Below are positions 1 through 11,751 of a stretch of DNA of 64,000 nt, one piece after another. The position numbers and the translations under genes were made by a program. Every line of letters begins with the position of its first letter. The first letter of the stretch is position 1. The notes under the pieces are model-generated. The model saw only the letters and a program-made list of their open reading frames with translations, did not search any database and was not told where the DNA came from. Origin of the DNA: Shinella yambaruensis (GTDB lineage: Bacteria; Pseudomonadota; Alphaproteobacteria; Rhizobiales; Rhizobiaceae); contig NZ_JALJCK010000009.1 in assembly GCF_022899355.1 (NCBI RefSeq), positions 246,930 through 310,929 of the forward strand. The letters run 5' to 3'.

Positions 1-1166
1 TTGCCGGTGCCGAGGCCGATCTCGACGCGGACAGGGATGTCCTCGCGCTGCATGACGGCGGTGGCCGCCTCTTCGGAATAGGCGGGGTCGCGCTCGCCGT
101 CGACGGCGACGCGGATGTCGCCGAACCAGATGGCGAGGCGGTCGCGGTCGGCCATCTCGCCGGATTTGCCGACGGCCATGACGACGCGGCCCCAGTTGGC
201 GTCCTCGCCGGCAACGGCGGTCTTGACCAGCGGAGAATTGGCGATCGATAGGGCGATGCGCTTGGCCGCCGTGTCGTTTTCGGCGCCCTCGACGGTGATT
301 TCCACCATTTTCCGCGCGCCTTCGCCATCGCGTACGACCTGGAGCGCAAGGTCGCGCAGGAGGTCGTTGAGAGCGGCGCGGAAACCGTCGAGCGTGGCAT
401 CGTCAGCCGTCACCGGCGCCTGGCCCTCGGCCGCGCCGGTCGCAAACAGCATCAGCGTGTCCGAGGTCGAGGTGTCGCTGTCGACGGTGACGGAATTGAA
501 GGTCGCACCGACGCCCGCCGAGAGCAGCGATTGCAGCACCGATGCGGGAATGCTTGCGTCGGTGACGACGAAGGAGAGCATGGTCGCCATGTCCGGCGCG
601 ATCATGCCGGCGCCCTTGGCGATGCCGTTGATGCGGACGGTGACGCCGCCGAGTTCGGCCGTGCGCGTGGCGACCTTCGGATAGGTGTCCGTCGTCATGA
701 TGGCCTTGGCGGCCTCGAACCAGAAGTCCTCCGTGCCGGAGGCGGCGAGGCTGTCGAGCACGCCGGAGAATTTCGTCGCGTCGAGCGGCTCGCCGATGAC
801 GCCGGTCGAGGCAAGGAAGACCTCGCCTTCGCTGCAGCCGACGGCCCTTGCGGCGGCCTCCGCGGTCAACTGCGTCGATTCGCGGCCCTTGCGGCCGGTG
901 AAGGCATTCGCATTGCCGGAATTGACCACCACGGCGCGGGCAACGCCGCCCGGAAGATTGGCGCGGCAGAAATCGACCGGCGCGGAGGGGCATTTCGAGC
1001 GGGTGAAGACACCGGCGACCGCCGCGGGGCGGTCGAACACCATCATCAGCACGTCCGTCCGGTTCTTGTACTTGATCCCGGCGGCGGCGGTCGCCATGCG
1101 CACGCCGCGCACAGGCGGCATGTCGGCATAGGTTTTGGGAGCGAGCGGGGAGACGGAACCGGACAT
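1..1166 (-). CDS. argJ: Bifunctional glutamate N-acetyltransferase / amino-acid acetyltransferase (ArgJ), 3' end outside the window
   Basis: ArgJ moves the acetyl group from N-acetylornithine to glutamate and can also make N-acetylglutamate from acetyl-CoA, in cytoplasmic arginine synthesis. About 388 codons are visible from an ATG at 1166, and the reading frame is still open at base 1. The family is usually a little over 400 residues, so only about 20 C-terminal residues should be missing. The self-cleavage region is clear: [11 protein letters not shown], with Thr195 as the expected new N-terminal nucleophile of the beta chain. The N-terminal TGRKG and TGVIGEPL segments also fit. It lies downstream of the parvulin gene on the same strand, with a terminator-like hairpin between them, so it may have its own promoter. 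Confidence 0.95.
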   Translation of the reverse strand, partial: MSGSVSPLAPKTYADMPPVRGVRMATAAAGIKYKNRTDVLMMVFDRPAAVAGVFTRSKCPSAPVDFCRANLPGGVARAVVVNSGNANAFTGRKGRESTQLTAEAAARAVGCSEGEVFLASTGVIGEPLDATKFSGVLDSLAASGTEDFWFEAAKAIMTTDTYPKVATRTAELGGVTVRINGIAKGAGMIAPDMATMLSFVVTDASIPASVLQSLLSAGVGATFNSVTVDSDTSTSDTLMLFATGAAEGQAPVTADDATLDGFRAALNDLLRDLALQVVRDGEGARKMVEITVEGAENDTAAKRIALSIANSPLVKTAVAGEDANWGRVVMAVGKSGEMADRDRLAIWFGDIRVAVDGERDPAYSEEAATAVMQREDIPVRVEIGLGTG

Positions 1167-1181
1167 CGTGCTTTCCTGTTT

Positions 1182-1208
1182 CAAGAAAGGCCCGGCAGTC
1201 GCCGGGCC
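1182..1208 (-). terminator. Intrinsic terminator-like hairpin between ppiC and argJ
   Basis: A perfect 8-bp GC stem (1201-1208 paired with 1189-1196) with a 4-base loop is followed, reading the minus strand, by TTTCTT. It sits in the 50 bases between the parvulin stop and the argJ start. The U-run is short, so termination may be partial. Confidence 0.55.
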
Positions 1209-1216
1209 GTTGTCGA

Positions 1217-2116
1217 TTACTGCTGGCCTTCGGTTGCCGGCGCGCCTTCGCCTTCACCTGCCGCTTCCGGCTTGTTGACCGCGTCATAGGCGGTCTTCAG
1301 CGCGGCGTCCTGGATGTCGACGGGGGCCGCGGCCTTGGCCTTTTCCAGGAGTTCCAGATACTTGTCGCGCATGACGAGCTGGCGAACCTGGCTTTCGACC
1401 TGGTCGAGCGCCGGGGGCTGCTGCTTGCGCTTGTCCTCGACCTTGATGACGTGGAAGCCGAACTGGCTCTTCACCGGTTCCTTGGAATAGGCGCCCTTCT
1501 CTAAGGCGAAGGCGGCCGTCTCGAATTCCGGAACCATGCGGCCCTTGCCGAAATAGCCGAGGTCGCCGCCTTCGGACTTGTTCGGGTCGGTCGACTTTTC
1601 CTTGGCGATCTCGACGAAGTCCTTGCCGGCATCGAGTTCGGCGATCACGGCCTTGGCCTCTTCCTCGGTCTTGACGAGGATGTGGCGGGCGCGGATTTCA
1701 TCTTCCGGCTCGATGGCGGCGACTTCCTTGTCGTAGCGTGCCTTCACCTCTTCCGGGGTCACGGCGTCGACGACGTGCTTCTTGAAATAGGCGTTGTGCA
1801 GCTCGCGATCAGTGAGGAAGGCGAGGCGCTGCTTGAAGTCGGGCGTATCCTGCAGGCCTTCCTTGCCGGCGTCGGCGGCGAGCAGCTTCACGTCGATGAT
1901 CGAGGAGAGGGCGGCGACGCGCTTCTGCTCGTCCGGCAGGTTGGCGAGCTGCGGGTCGAGGCCGGCAATGGCGAGCTTCAGCTCCGATTCGTGGATCTCG
2001 ACCGTGCCGACCTTGGCGATGACCGGGTCGGCCGCCGCATCCTGTGCGCCGGCGCTGGTGCTTGCGGCGGCAATCGCGATCAGGGCGACTGCTGCGAGCT
2101 TGCTGTACTTGAACAT
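1217..2116 (-). CDS. Periplasmic parvulin-type peptidyl-prolyl cis-trans isomerase
   Basis: This 299-residue protein has a Sec signal peptide (residues 1-24, hydrophobic core ending SAGAQ), so it should act in the periplasm as a foldase or chaperone. A SurA-like N-terminal region covers about residues 30-135. One parvulin domain (about 141-232) begins [10 protein letters not shown], includes [17 protein letters not shown] and ends with [11 protein letters not shown], the standard rotamase core. The C-terminus is Ala/Glu-rich and low in complexity. It is divergent from secA, with 237 bases between the starts, an arrangement common in rhizobia. A PrsA/SurA-type role in outer-membrane protein folding is inferred from family only. 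Confidence 0.9.
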   Translation of the reverse strand: MFKYSKLAAVALIAIAAASTSAGAQDAAADPVIAKVGTVEIHESELKLAIAGLDPQLANLPDEQKRVAALSSIIDVKLLAADAGKEGLQDTPDFKQRLAFLTDRELHNAYFKKHVVDAVTPEEVKARYDKEVAAIEPEDEIRARHILVKTEEEAKAVIAELDAGKDFVEIAKEKSTDPNKSEGGDLGYFGKGRMVPEFETAAFALEKGAYSKEPVKSQFGFHVIKVEDKRKQQPPALDQVESQVRQLVMRDKYLELLEKAKAAAPVDIQDAALKTAYDAVNKPEAAGEGEGAPATEGQQ

Positions 2117-2218
2117 ATCGAAAAAGACCTTTCACATCCTCGCCGGAATCGGGCCGATATCCGGTGCCAGACGGCTCAACACCACCAGAATGTGGCAGTT
2201 GTGCAACCGCCTGAGCCG

Positions 2219-2247
2219 TTGACATCATTCGACCCCCCTCTTATCTG
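2219..2247 (+). promoter_or_regulatory. Sigma-70-type promoter candidate for secA
   Basis: TTGACA (2219-2224) and TATCTG (2242-2247) are separated by 17 bases, about 100 bases upstream of the secA ATG. The -35 is a perfect consensus match and the -10 keeps the key first two and T-rich positions. It has not been tested for activity. Confidence 0.5.
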
Positions 2248-2353
2248 TCACGCAATCCCGCGTCCAGAACAGTTTCCGGGCGTCTCAAGGCTTTGCGCGC
2301 AAATATCGTGCGACCTGTCACGCGCCGGGTGCCACAAAGAAAGGACCATCCTG

Positions 2354-5080
<2,727 letters not shown>

Positions 5081-5130
5081 TCGAAAAATGACGTTGGCGG
5101 CTGACCCTGTCCGCCGCCTCCACCCTCCAG

Positions 5131-5217
5131 CGTCATCCTCGGGCTCGACCCGAGGATTCGCGCAGTGTGCACGGCGTTTATAGCATGGATGGTCGGGTCA
5201 GGCCCGACCAAGACGGA
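5131..5217 (+). repeat. REP-like intergenic element with two hairpins
   Basis: Two palindromes lie side by side: ATCCTCGGG (5135-5143) with CCCGAGGAT (5149-5157), and TGGTCGGG (5190-5197) with CCCGACCA (5203-5210). The first palindrome recurs at 57367-57389 and imperfectly near 57476-57498. It lies between secA and the flippase gene, and the 275-base gap shows no other feature. Confidence 0.6.
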
Positions 5218-5356
5218 GGAGAGGGCTCAATCCCCGGTTGGTCTTTTGACTGCCGCGTCCGGGCTGCACTTTCTTTGCGGCCGAACCGTTTGTTAACCCT
5301 GATCTGACAAGACTGGCTATCGTTCAGTTCTGCGTTGCGTACGGGTTCCTGTGTTG

Positions 5357-6784
5357 ATGGCGGTCATTCAGTCGGCGGAGAAATTGCTGCCATCGGCCCT
5401 GCGCGGCAAGGCGGAACCGCTGGTGCGCGCGCTCGGAACGATCCTCGTCAGCGACGATCCCCGCAACCTCGCCCAGCGCATGGCGCTCATCACCTTCGCC
5501 ATCCGCGTCATCAACGCGGCGATCGCCTTCCTCTCGCAGATCGTCCTTGCCCGCGTGATGGGCGAGTTCGAATACGGCATCTTCGTCTTCGTCTGGGCGC
5601 TCGTCGTCATCTTCGGCGACCTGTCCTGTCTCGGTATCCACACCACCGTGGTGCGCTTCCTGCCGGACTATGCCGGGCGCAGCGCGCATGCGGAGATCCG
5701 CGGCCTCACCTCGACGGCGCGCGTCTTCGCCATGCTGTCCTCGACGGTGCTGGCGACCATCGGTCTGCTCGTCCTCTGGGTCTTCCACGAAAGCTTTGCC
5801 GACTATTACGTCGTGCCGCTCTTCGTCGGCCTCTTCTGCATGCCGATGATCGCGCTCGGCGATGTGCTCGACAGCACGGCACGCGCCCACAGCTGGGCGG
5901 TGGTGGCCCTCAGCCCGACCTATATCATCCGCCCGCTGCTGATCCTCGCCTTCATGGTGCTGGCGGTGTCTCTGGATGCGCCCCATACGGCGCTCACCGC
6001 CATGGTCGCCGCGCTCGCCGCCACCTACCTCACCACCGTCGTGCAGTTCTTCAACATCCTGCGACGGCTCAGCAGGCGTTACGTCAAGGGGCCGCGCAAG
6101 CTGGAATTCGCCCTCTGGATCAAGGCGGCACTGCCGATCTTCCTCATCGAGGGGTTCGGTTTCCTGCTTACCAATTCCGACGTCATCGTCGTCGGCCTCT
6201 ATCTCGACCCGGAAAGCGTCGCCATCTACTTCGCCGCGGCAAAGACCATGGCGCTCGTCCATTTCGTCTTCTTCTCGGTGAAGGCCGCCGCCGCGCCGCG
6301 CTTTTCCGCGTTGTTTGCCGCCGGCGACCGGGTGGCGCTGGCGCGCTTTGCCGGCGAGACGGTGCGCTGGAGCTTCTGGCCGTCGCTGGTAGTCGGGCTC
6401 GGCGTGCTGGCGCTCGGCCATTTCCTGCTGTCGCTGTTCGGTGCCGCCTTCACGGCGGGCTACAGCCTGATGTTCATCCTCTTCGCCGGCATTCTCGCCA
6501 AGGCGCTGATCGGGCCGGGCGAGGTGCTGCTCACCATGGCCGGCCAGCAGAAACTCTGCGTCGTCGTCTATGCCGTGGCGCTGGCGGCGAACATCAGCTT
6601 CAACGTCACGCTCATTCCGCTCTTCGGCCTGACGGGCGCGGCCGCCGCCACCACCGGCGCCATGATCGTCGAGGCGATGCTGCTGCACCTCGTCGTGCGC
6701 CGGAAACTCTCCATCATTCTCTTCGCCTTCGCCAATCCGGTGAAGGCAAGCCTTGCCAACGGGATGGACCGCCATGACCGATAG
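5357..6784 (+). CDS. Oligosaccharide flippase / polysaccharide biosynthesis membrane protein (MOP superfamily)
   Basis: This protein of about 475 residues has 12-14 hydrophobic segments and the overall pattern of Wzx-type flippases, which move lipid-linked sugars across the inner membrane. The first hydrophobic segment begins near residue 45 (NLAQRMALITFAIRV), with ARVMGEFEYGIF following, a common family signature. GTG at 5351 and TTG at 5354 precede the ATG at 5357 in frame; no strong ribosome site decides between them. It overlaps the downstream acetyltransferase by 11 bases, so the two are probably co-translated. The substrate cannot be read from sequence; an exopolysaccharide or O-antigen unit is a guess from the family. 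Confidence 0.8.
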   Translation: MAVIQSAEKLLPSALRGKAEPLVRALGTILVSDDPRNLAQRMALITFAIRVINAAIAFLSQIVLARVMGEFEYGIFVFVWALVVIFGDLSCLGIHTTVVRFLPDYAGRSAHAEIRGLTSTARVFAMLSSTVLATIGLLVLWVFHESFADYYVVPLFVGLFCMPMIALGDVLDSTARAHSWAVVALSPTYIIRPLLILAFMVLAVSLDAPHTALTAMVAALAATYLTTVVQFFNILRRLSRRYVKGPRKLEFALWIKAALPIFLIEGFGFLLTNSDVIVVGLYLDPESVAIYFAAAKTMALVHFVFFSVKAAAAPRFSALFAAGDRVALARFAGETVRWSFWPSLVVGLGVLALGHFLLSLFGAAFTAGYSLMFILFAGILAKALIGPGEVLLTMAGQQKLCVVVYAVALAANISFNVTLIPLFGLTGAAAATTGAMIVEAMLLHLVVRRKLSIILFAFANPVKASLANGMDRHDR

Positions 6785-8042
6785 CTACGGCTTCGACCAC
6801 ACGATCGCGGCAGGACGCGCCCAGGCCGCCATTCCGCCCGCCCTGCCGCATGCCCCACCGGCCGACCAGCGCATCGCTGTCGGCCGCCCCGGCCGGTCGC
6901 TGGCGCTCTATCCGGCGACGGCCGGCTATGAGTTGCAGCAGGAACTCGATTTCCTGTCGAACCGCGTCATGGAGCCGAACGTCTTCTTCTCCGGCCGCTT
7001 CCTCGCGCCCGCCATGCCGCGCCTCGAGGATCGCACGGTGCGCCTTTCGGTGCTGCGCGACGAGAATGCCGGGCGCAGCCGCATGCGCTTCCTCATGCCA
7101 TTCTCCATCGAGAAGCCGGGCTTTTCCATCGGCTCCAGCATTCTGCGCGCCTGGTCGAACCCGTTCGGGCCGCTCGGGACGCCGCTGGTCGATGCCGAGG
7201 ATGCCGCCGAAACGCTCGACAATGTGCTCGAGGCCCTTGGCGGCACCGGCAGCGGCCTGCCGGGCATCCTCGTCCTGCCGGACCTGCGCCTCAACGGCGC
7301 CTTCGCGCAGCTGATGCGCGCGGTTGCCATCGGCCGCAACCTTCCCGTCACCGTCACCGATACCTATCGCCGCCCGATGCTGGAGAGCCTGCTCGACGGC
7401 CAGACCTATCTGCAGCGGGCCATCTCGCCGGAGCATTTCCGCGAATTGCGCCGGCAATGGCGCAAGCTCGATGCGATGGGCGCGCTCTTCTACAACGTCG
7501 CCCGCCAGCCCGCCGACATCCGGCTGCGCATGGAGGAGTTCCTGCTGCTCGAAGCCTCGGGCTGGAAGGGCCGCGGCCGCACGGCGATGATCAACGACCG
7601 CTATCGCGCCGCCTTCGCCCGCGAGGCGATCAGCAACCTTGCCGAGACCGACGGCGTGCGCATCCATACGCTCGACCTCGACGGCCGCGCCATCGCCTCG
7701 ATGATCGTCTTCATGATGGGTGGCGAGGCCTATACGTGGAAGACGGCCTATGACGAGGAGTTCGCGAAGTTCTCGCCCGGCAAGCTGCTCGTGGCGGAGC
7801 TGACGGAGTGGCATCTCGACGACGCCAATATCGCCCGGTCCGATTCCTGCGCGGTGCCGGATCATCCGGTCATGAGCCGCTTCTGGGAGGAGCGCGAGGA
7901 TATGGGCACGCTCGTCGTCGGCCTGCAGCAGAACCGCGACCGCGACGTGCGCCAGGTGGCGACGCAGCTTCACCTTTATCGCAACACGCGCAATGTCGCG
8001 CGGCTGCTGCGCGAGAAGATCCGCGCGCTCGCGCGCCGCTGA
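6774..8042 (+). CDS. GNAT-family acetyltransferase (CelD/BcsL-like)
   Basis: This 422-residue cytoplasmic protein resembles the large GNAT proteins found beside polysaccharide genes, in which the acetyltransferase fold is in the C-terminal half (about residues 200-370). The segment ending GWKGRGRTAMINDRYRAAF, then LDLDGRAIASMIVFMMGGEAYTWKTAYDE and FSPGKLL, fits that family. Its ATG overlaps the flippase stop region, implying coupling and a shared role, probably acylating a surface sugar before or during export. An in-frame TTG at 6753 lies upstream but would lengthen the overlap for no gain. The acceptor is unknown. Confidence 0.7.
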   Translation: MTDSYGFDHTIAAGRAQAAIPPALPHAPPADQRIAVGRPGRSLALYPATAGYELQQELDFLSNRVMEPNVFFSGRFLAPAMPRLEDRTVRLSVLRDENAGRSRMRFLMPFSIEKPGFSIGSSILRAWSNPFGPLGTPLVDAEDAAETLDNVLEALGGTGSGLPGILVLPDLRLNGAFAQLMRAVAIGRNLPVTVTDTYRRPMLESLLDGQTYLQRAISPEHFRELRRQWRKLDAMGALFYNVARQPADIRLRMEEFLLLEASGWKGRGRTAMINDRYRAAFAREAISNLAETDGVRIHTLDLDGRAIASMIVFMMGGEAYTWKTAYDEEFAKFSPGKLLVAELTEWHLDDANIARSDSCAVPDHPVMSRFWEEREDMGTLVVGLQQNRDRDVRQVATQLHLYRNTRNVARLLREKIRALARR

Positions 8043-8090
8043 GGTCACTGCGGCCCGGGCGGCAGCCCAATATTTTAAAGCGCCAAGGAA

Positions 8091-9734
8091 CTAGGCGGCG
8101 AACGGCGTTTCCTCCGCCGCCCGCTTGCGCAGGAGGTGGCGGATGACCTTGCCGGAGGTCGTCAGCGGGAGAGCATCGACGAAATCCACCTCGCGCGGAT
8201 ATTCGTGCATGGAGAGCCGCGATTTCACCCAGTCGCGGATATCGCTCGCCAGGGCGTCCGAGGGTGCGTTGCCGGGGCGCAGCATCACATAGGCCTTGAC
8301 GATCTCCGTGCGCACCGGATCGGGCTTGCCCACGGCGGCGGCAAGCTGCACGGCCGGGTGGCCGGCCAGGCAATCCTCGATCTCGCTCGGCCCGATGCGG
8401 TAGCCGGAGGAGGTGATGACGTCGTCGTCGCGGCCGAAGAAGGTGACGTAGCCTTCCTCGTCCATGCGGCCGAGATCGCCGGTCGTCATCCAGTCGCCAA
8501 TGAATTTTTCCGCCGTTGCCTTCTCGTTCTTCCAGTAGCCGAGGAACATGACGGGATCGGGCCGCTTCACCGCGACCTGGCCGACGGTGCCGCGCGGCAT
8601 TTCCCGGCCGTTCGCATCGATGATGGCCACCACATGGCCGGGCACCGGCTTGCCGATCGGCCCCGGCCGCGACACGCCGAGCCTGCCGATCGAGCCGAGC
8701 ACGATGTTGCACTCGGTCTGGCCGTAGAACTCGTTGATGGTGATGCCCAGCGTGTCACGCACCCATTCCCAGGTCTCGCGGCCGAGCGATTCGCCGGCCG
8801 AGCCGATGGTGCGCAGGTTGAGCCGGTATTTTTCGCGGGGACTTTCCACCGTTTTCATCAGCCGCAGCGCCGTCGGCGGGATGAAGGCATTGCGCACGTC
8901 CATGTCCTGCATGATCCGATAGGCCATGTCGGGGTCGAATTTCTGGCCCGGCGAGGAGACGACGGGCACGCCGAGCAGCAGCGCCGGCAGGAGCACGTTG
9001 AGAAGCCCGCCCGCCCAGGCCCAGTCGGAGGGCGTCCAGATGCGGTCGCCCGGCTGAGGCAGGAATTCGTGATGCATCTGGAAGCCCGGCACATGGCCGA
9101 GCAGCACGCGATGGCCGTGCAGCGCGCCCTTCGGCGGCCCCGTCGTGCCCGACGTGTAGATCATCATCGCCGGATCGTCCGGGCTGCTGTCCACGGCCGC
9201 GAAGGGGCCGGAATGGTGGACGATGAGGTCCTCGAAGGGCTTTGCCGTGGCGCCTGCAGCCGGCTCGGTGGCGATCACCAGATCCAGCGTCGGCAGCTCC
9301 GCCCGGATCGGCTGCAGGCGCTCCAGGCCGAAACGATTGGTGACGATCGCCTTCGCCTCGGCATTCTTCAGCCGGAAGGAGAGCGCATCGGCGCCGAAGA
9401 GCAAGGCGAGCGGCAGGGCGATGGCGCCGAGCTTGTAGATCGCCAGATGCGATATGACCGTTTCGAAGCCCTGCGGCAGCAGGATCGCGACGCGGTCGCC
9501 GACCTTCACCCCTTCCGCGGCAAGGGCGGCGGCGAAGGCATCCGACCGGGCGGCGAGCTCGCCATAGGTGAGTGAGAGCGGCGGCGCGTCCGGCAGGAAA
9601 TGCTGGAGGCAGACCCGGTCCGGCGCGCGCGCCGCCCAGGTATTGGAAACCGCGGCGCCTATGTTGAACCGCTCGGGGATCTGCCAGCGGAAGTCCCGGT
9701 ACAGCGCATCATAGGTCGATCTCTCGGCGAGCAT
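8091..9734 (-). CDS. AMP-forming acyl-CoA synthetase
   Basis: This 547-residue member of the ANL superfamily activates a carboxylic acid to its acyl-CoA via an acyl-adenylate. The P-loop YTSGTTGPPKGA, the TECNIVLG segment, the MTTGDLGRMDEEGY hinge region and the C-terminal TTSGKVIRHLLRKRA with catalytic Lys529 are all present, so the enzyme looks intact. The pattern is closest to medium-chain or aromatic acyl-CoA ligases rather than acetyl-CoA synthetase, which is longer. It is convergent with the GNAT gene. The start has GGAG about 8 bases upstream. The substrate is not predictable. Confidence 0.88.
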   Translation of the reverse strand: MLAERSTYDALYRDFRWQIPERFNIGAAVSNTWAARAPDRVCLQHFLPDAPPLSLTYGELAARSDAFAAALAAEGVKVGDRVAILLPQGFETVISHLAIYKLGAIALPLALLFGADALSFRLKNAEAKAIVTNRFGLERLQPIRAELPTLDLVIATEPAAGATAKPFEDLIVHHSGPFAAVDSSPDDPAMMIYTSGTTGPPKGALHGHRVLLGHVPGFQMHHEFLPQPGDRIWTPSDWAWAGGLLNVLLPALLLGVPVVSSPGQKFDPDMAYRIMQDMDVRNAFIPPTALRLMKTVESPREKYRLNLRTIGSAGESLGRETWEWVRDTLGITINEFYGQTECNIVLGSIGRLGVSRPGPIGKPVPGHVVAIIDANGREMPRGTVGQVAVKRPDPVMFLGYWKNEKATAEKFIGDWMTTGDLGRMDEEGYVTFFGRDDDVITSSGYRIGPSEIEDCLAGHPAVQLAAAVGKPDPVRTEIVKAYVMLRPGNAPSDALASDIRDWVKSRLSMHEYPREVDFVDALPLTTSGKVIRHLLRKRAAEETPFAA

Positions 9735-9810
9735 CCGGCGTCACTCCAGTTTGCTGCATTGCACCTAGCATTCCGGAGGGGCCGCCGGCAATGGCAGCTT
9801 TTCGCAGGCG

Positions 9811-10074
9811 TCAGAGCCAGGAGAGGCGGTTGTCCACCTCGCTGACCTCCTTGACGGAGGCAGCGATCGCGACGGCCCGGTCCGCCTCTTCGGCAGAGCC
9901 GACGCTTCCGGAAAGGATGATCCGCCTGCCCTTGCAGGTCACCCTCACGTCGGAGGCATCCACATCGCCGGCGATGGACAGCGCGTCCGCCACCCTGGTC
10001 TCGAGCCAGGCCGGGTGCGGTCCGTCGAAATGCTCGGGCTGCTCGCCCTTGAAGGTACCTTCCTTGAAGACCAT
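9811..10074 (-). CDS. Small BON-domain protein
   Basis: This 87-residue protein is almost entirely one BON domain (about residues 22-87). It reads LETRVADALSIAGDVDASDV, then VTCKGRRIILSGSVGSAEEADRA and VSEVDNRLSWL, the usual alpha/beta pattern. There is no signal peptide, so it is probably cytoplasmic or carries a short N-terminal tail (residues 1-20, acidic and His-rich). BON proteins bind membranes or partners and are often stress-induced. An EcfG-type promoter match lies 33 bases upstream. The ATG at 10074 has AGGAG in good position; longer open frames upstream lack one. Confidence 0.8.
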   Translation of the reverse strand: MVFKEGTFKGEQPEHFDGPHPAWLETRVADALSIAGDVDASDVRVTCKGRRIILSGSVGSAEEADRAVAIAASVKEVSEVDNRLSWL

Positions 10075-10106
10075 GTCGCGCTCCTCTTCCTCGGCGTCCG
10101 CTTGAA

Positions 10107-10131
10107 AACGCGGAATGAACGAATTTGTTCT
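10107..10131 (-). promoter_or_regulatory. EcfG (general stress response) promoter candidate for the BON gene
   Basis: On the minus strand AGAAC (10131-10127) is followed by 16 bases and then CGTT (10110-10107). The published alphaproteobacterial EcfG/RpoE2 consensus is GGAAC, 16-17 bases, CGTT, so there is one mismatch. It ends 33 bases before the ATG, a good distance for a promoter. Confidence 0.4.
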
Positions 10132-10449
10132 TCTATGGCTGAAGGAAAGACAGGTGTCGTCCCATGTCGACGACCTTGCCCCCGACATGGTTGAGACCCA
10201 AGAGCGTGCACATCGCTCTCGGGTCCCCCTCCGCAACCACATCCGGGGGTGTCTGTCGTTGCACCGGATAAATGCGGCCGTGCAAAATTTGTTCCCGCTA
10301 AAAAGCAAATTTTTTGAAGGACTAGGCAGCGATCCGGATCGATGATTTGCGCGCAGCCGACCGTTGAGATCGGTAGGCGCCTCGTGCCGCGCCCGCGTGC
10401 AGGACCGACATGGCGTCCGCGGGCGGCAGGGCCGGTGCCTGCTGCCTGG
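10132..10449. other. Intergenic stretch with no convincing gene
   Basis: About 320 bases between the BON promoter and the small membrane protein. Short open frames occur on both strands but none has a ribosome site plus protein-like composition. The AT-rich stretch near 10280-10320 may hold promoter sequence; nothing specific can be assigned. Confidence 0.4.
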
Positions 10450-10782
10450 CTATCGGACTTTGGCATAGATCATCAGCGCAAAGCCTGCGCCCATGCCGGC
10501 ATAGCAGATCCACGTCAATATTTCCTGCCAGCGCTTGGGACGCAGGCGATCGATTTCCTCGTCGCCTGGCCCGCCATTGCGTGTCTGGAGCCCGAACAGG
10601 CCGAGCGTACGATGGGTCGCCTCGTGGTCGATCCTGGTGTTCCGTATCGTGCCGCCGACGATGCGCCCCAGCAGGTAGCGCTTCATGCCCGCGACGAACG
10701 AACCGAGGAAGAACGTGTTCAGGATGAAGGAAAAAGCCAGGGCGATGGCAAGCCCTATGATGAACAGGATCCAGTCGCTCAT
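10450..10782 (-). CDS. Small membrane protein of unknown function, two TM segments
   Basis: This 110-residue protein has one hydrophobic segment at residues 3-28 and another near the C-terminus (about 91-107, ICYAGMGAGFALMIYA). A polar middle (residues 45-88) includes RIDHEATHRTLGLFGLQTRN. The ATG at 10782 is preceded by GGAGG at ideal spacing, which argues for a real gene although the family is not recognised. It lies close to the heme oxygenase/phytochrome locus but on the opposite strand. No function is proposed. Confidence 0.65.
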   Translation of the reverse strand: MSDWILFIIGLAIALAFSFILNTFFLGSFVAGMKRYLLGRIVGGTIRNTRIDHEATHRTLGLFGLQTRNGGPGDEEIDRLRPKRWQEILTWICYAGMGAGFALMIYAKVR

Positions 10783-11193
10783 CTGTCCTCCGCCTTGTGC
10801 AGGTGCAGCATGGGGATGCGCAAGACGCCCGCGCCTCCGATAATTCCAGGAATACGGCTGATCCAGCCGGCCTATTCGGTTGCGCCGGGACTTTCTCGCC
10901 ATGCCGGTGGCGGTGTTGGGTGGACTTGCGGAAACGCCTCTCGGCGAATCCCCATGTCCGCGGCCGTGTGAACTATCAAAAAATGCGTTGAGCGCGCACG
11001 CCGCTTTTCTTTCTTACCCAAACGGTCCTGCTTGCACTTGTCGTGAGGGACGCAGCGACCTACCTTCCACGGCGATTGTTCGCCGGTTCCGCTGCGTCCT
11101 GCCAGTATTCGATTGAGACGCCGCCGTTTCAAACAGAGGAAGGCGGGTGAATTGAGCATCGGGCGATGTTGGTATTCCCGATGTGGAGAAGAG
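10783..11193. other. Intergenic region upstream of the heme oxygenase gene
   Basis: About 410 bases between two divergent genes. Open frames here (for example 10880-11116 on the plus strand) lack ribosome sites and look non-coding. It must carry the promoters for both neighbours, but I see no clear -35/-10 pair. Confidence 0.4.
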
Positions 11194-11751
11194 ATGGACG
11201 GTAGCGAACGACGCTTTGACCTGAGGAAACGCACGCGGACGGCGCATGAGCGGTTGGATGCAGCCGTTGGTAGCTTCTGCACCATCGAGGAATATCGGCA
11301 CTATCTGATGGGGCTTGCCAGTTTCCGGACCGCGATGGATGGGGCGTTGCAGCGTGTCGCCTGGCCGGTCGGCTGGTCCTGGCGCCCTACCGCCCTCGCC
11401 AGATCGCTTGACAAGGACGCAATCGATCTCGGCCTTCCAGCCGCGGGTGAGGCCAGCCACGACATCGCGCTTGCCGACCAAAGTGCCCTGCTCGGTGCGC
11501 TCTATGTGCTGGAGGGCTCCACGCTCGGTGCGCGGGTTCTTTGCCGGCGGGCGGCGGCGCTTGGGTTTGACGAGGCCTTTGGCGCGCGGCATCTCGCCGT
11601 CCTGTCGAAGGACCTGACGCAGTGGCACGCTTTTCTCCTGCTCTTGGACGAGGCTGCGGACTTCGACATCGACCAGGCCGCTGCGTCCGCCAATGCCGTC
11701 TTCGCGCTCGCGCTGCAATGCTTTGAAAGTGAACTTCTTGTCGTCCACTGA
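11194..11751 (+). CDS. bphO: Biliverdin-producing heme oxygenase (BphO type)
   Basis: This 185-residue enzyme opens heme to biliverdin, the chromophore of the phytochrome encoded next. His18 in RTRTAHERLD is the likely proximal heme ligand, and GALYVLEGSTLGARVL (about residues 107-122) is the conserved distal-helix segment of bacterial heme oxygenases. The C-terminus lacks the longer tail of eukaryotic forms. The ATG at 11194 has GGAG six bases away; the upstream in-frame ATG at 11113 has no such site. Its 3' end overlaps the phytochrome open frame, so the two genes are probably co-translated to match chromophore with apoprotein. Confidence 0.85.
   Translation: MDGSERRFDLRKRTRTAHERLDAAVGSFCTIEEYRHYLMGLASFRTAMDGALQRVAWPVGWSWRPTALARSLDKDAIDLGLPAAGEASHDIALADQSALLGALYVLEGSTLGARVLCRRAAALGFDEAFGARHLAVLSKDLTQWHAFLLLLDEAADFDIDQAAASANAVFALALQCFESELLVVH

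Noticed and set aside
10117..10130. GAAC-N6-GTTC near the BON gene as a LexA box
   Set aside because: Alphaproteobacterial LexA sites are direct repeats (GTTC-N7-GTTC); this is inverted and overlaps the better EcfG match.
10880..11116. A 78-codon plus-strand open frame upstream of bphO
   Set aside because: No ribosome site, unusual composition, and it overlaps other equally weak frames.
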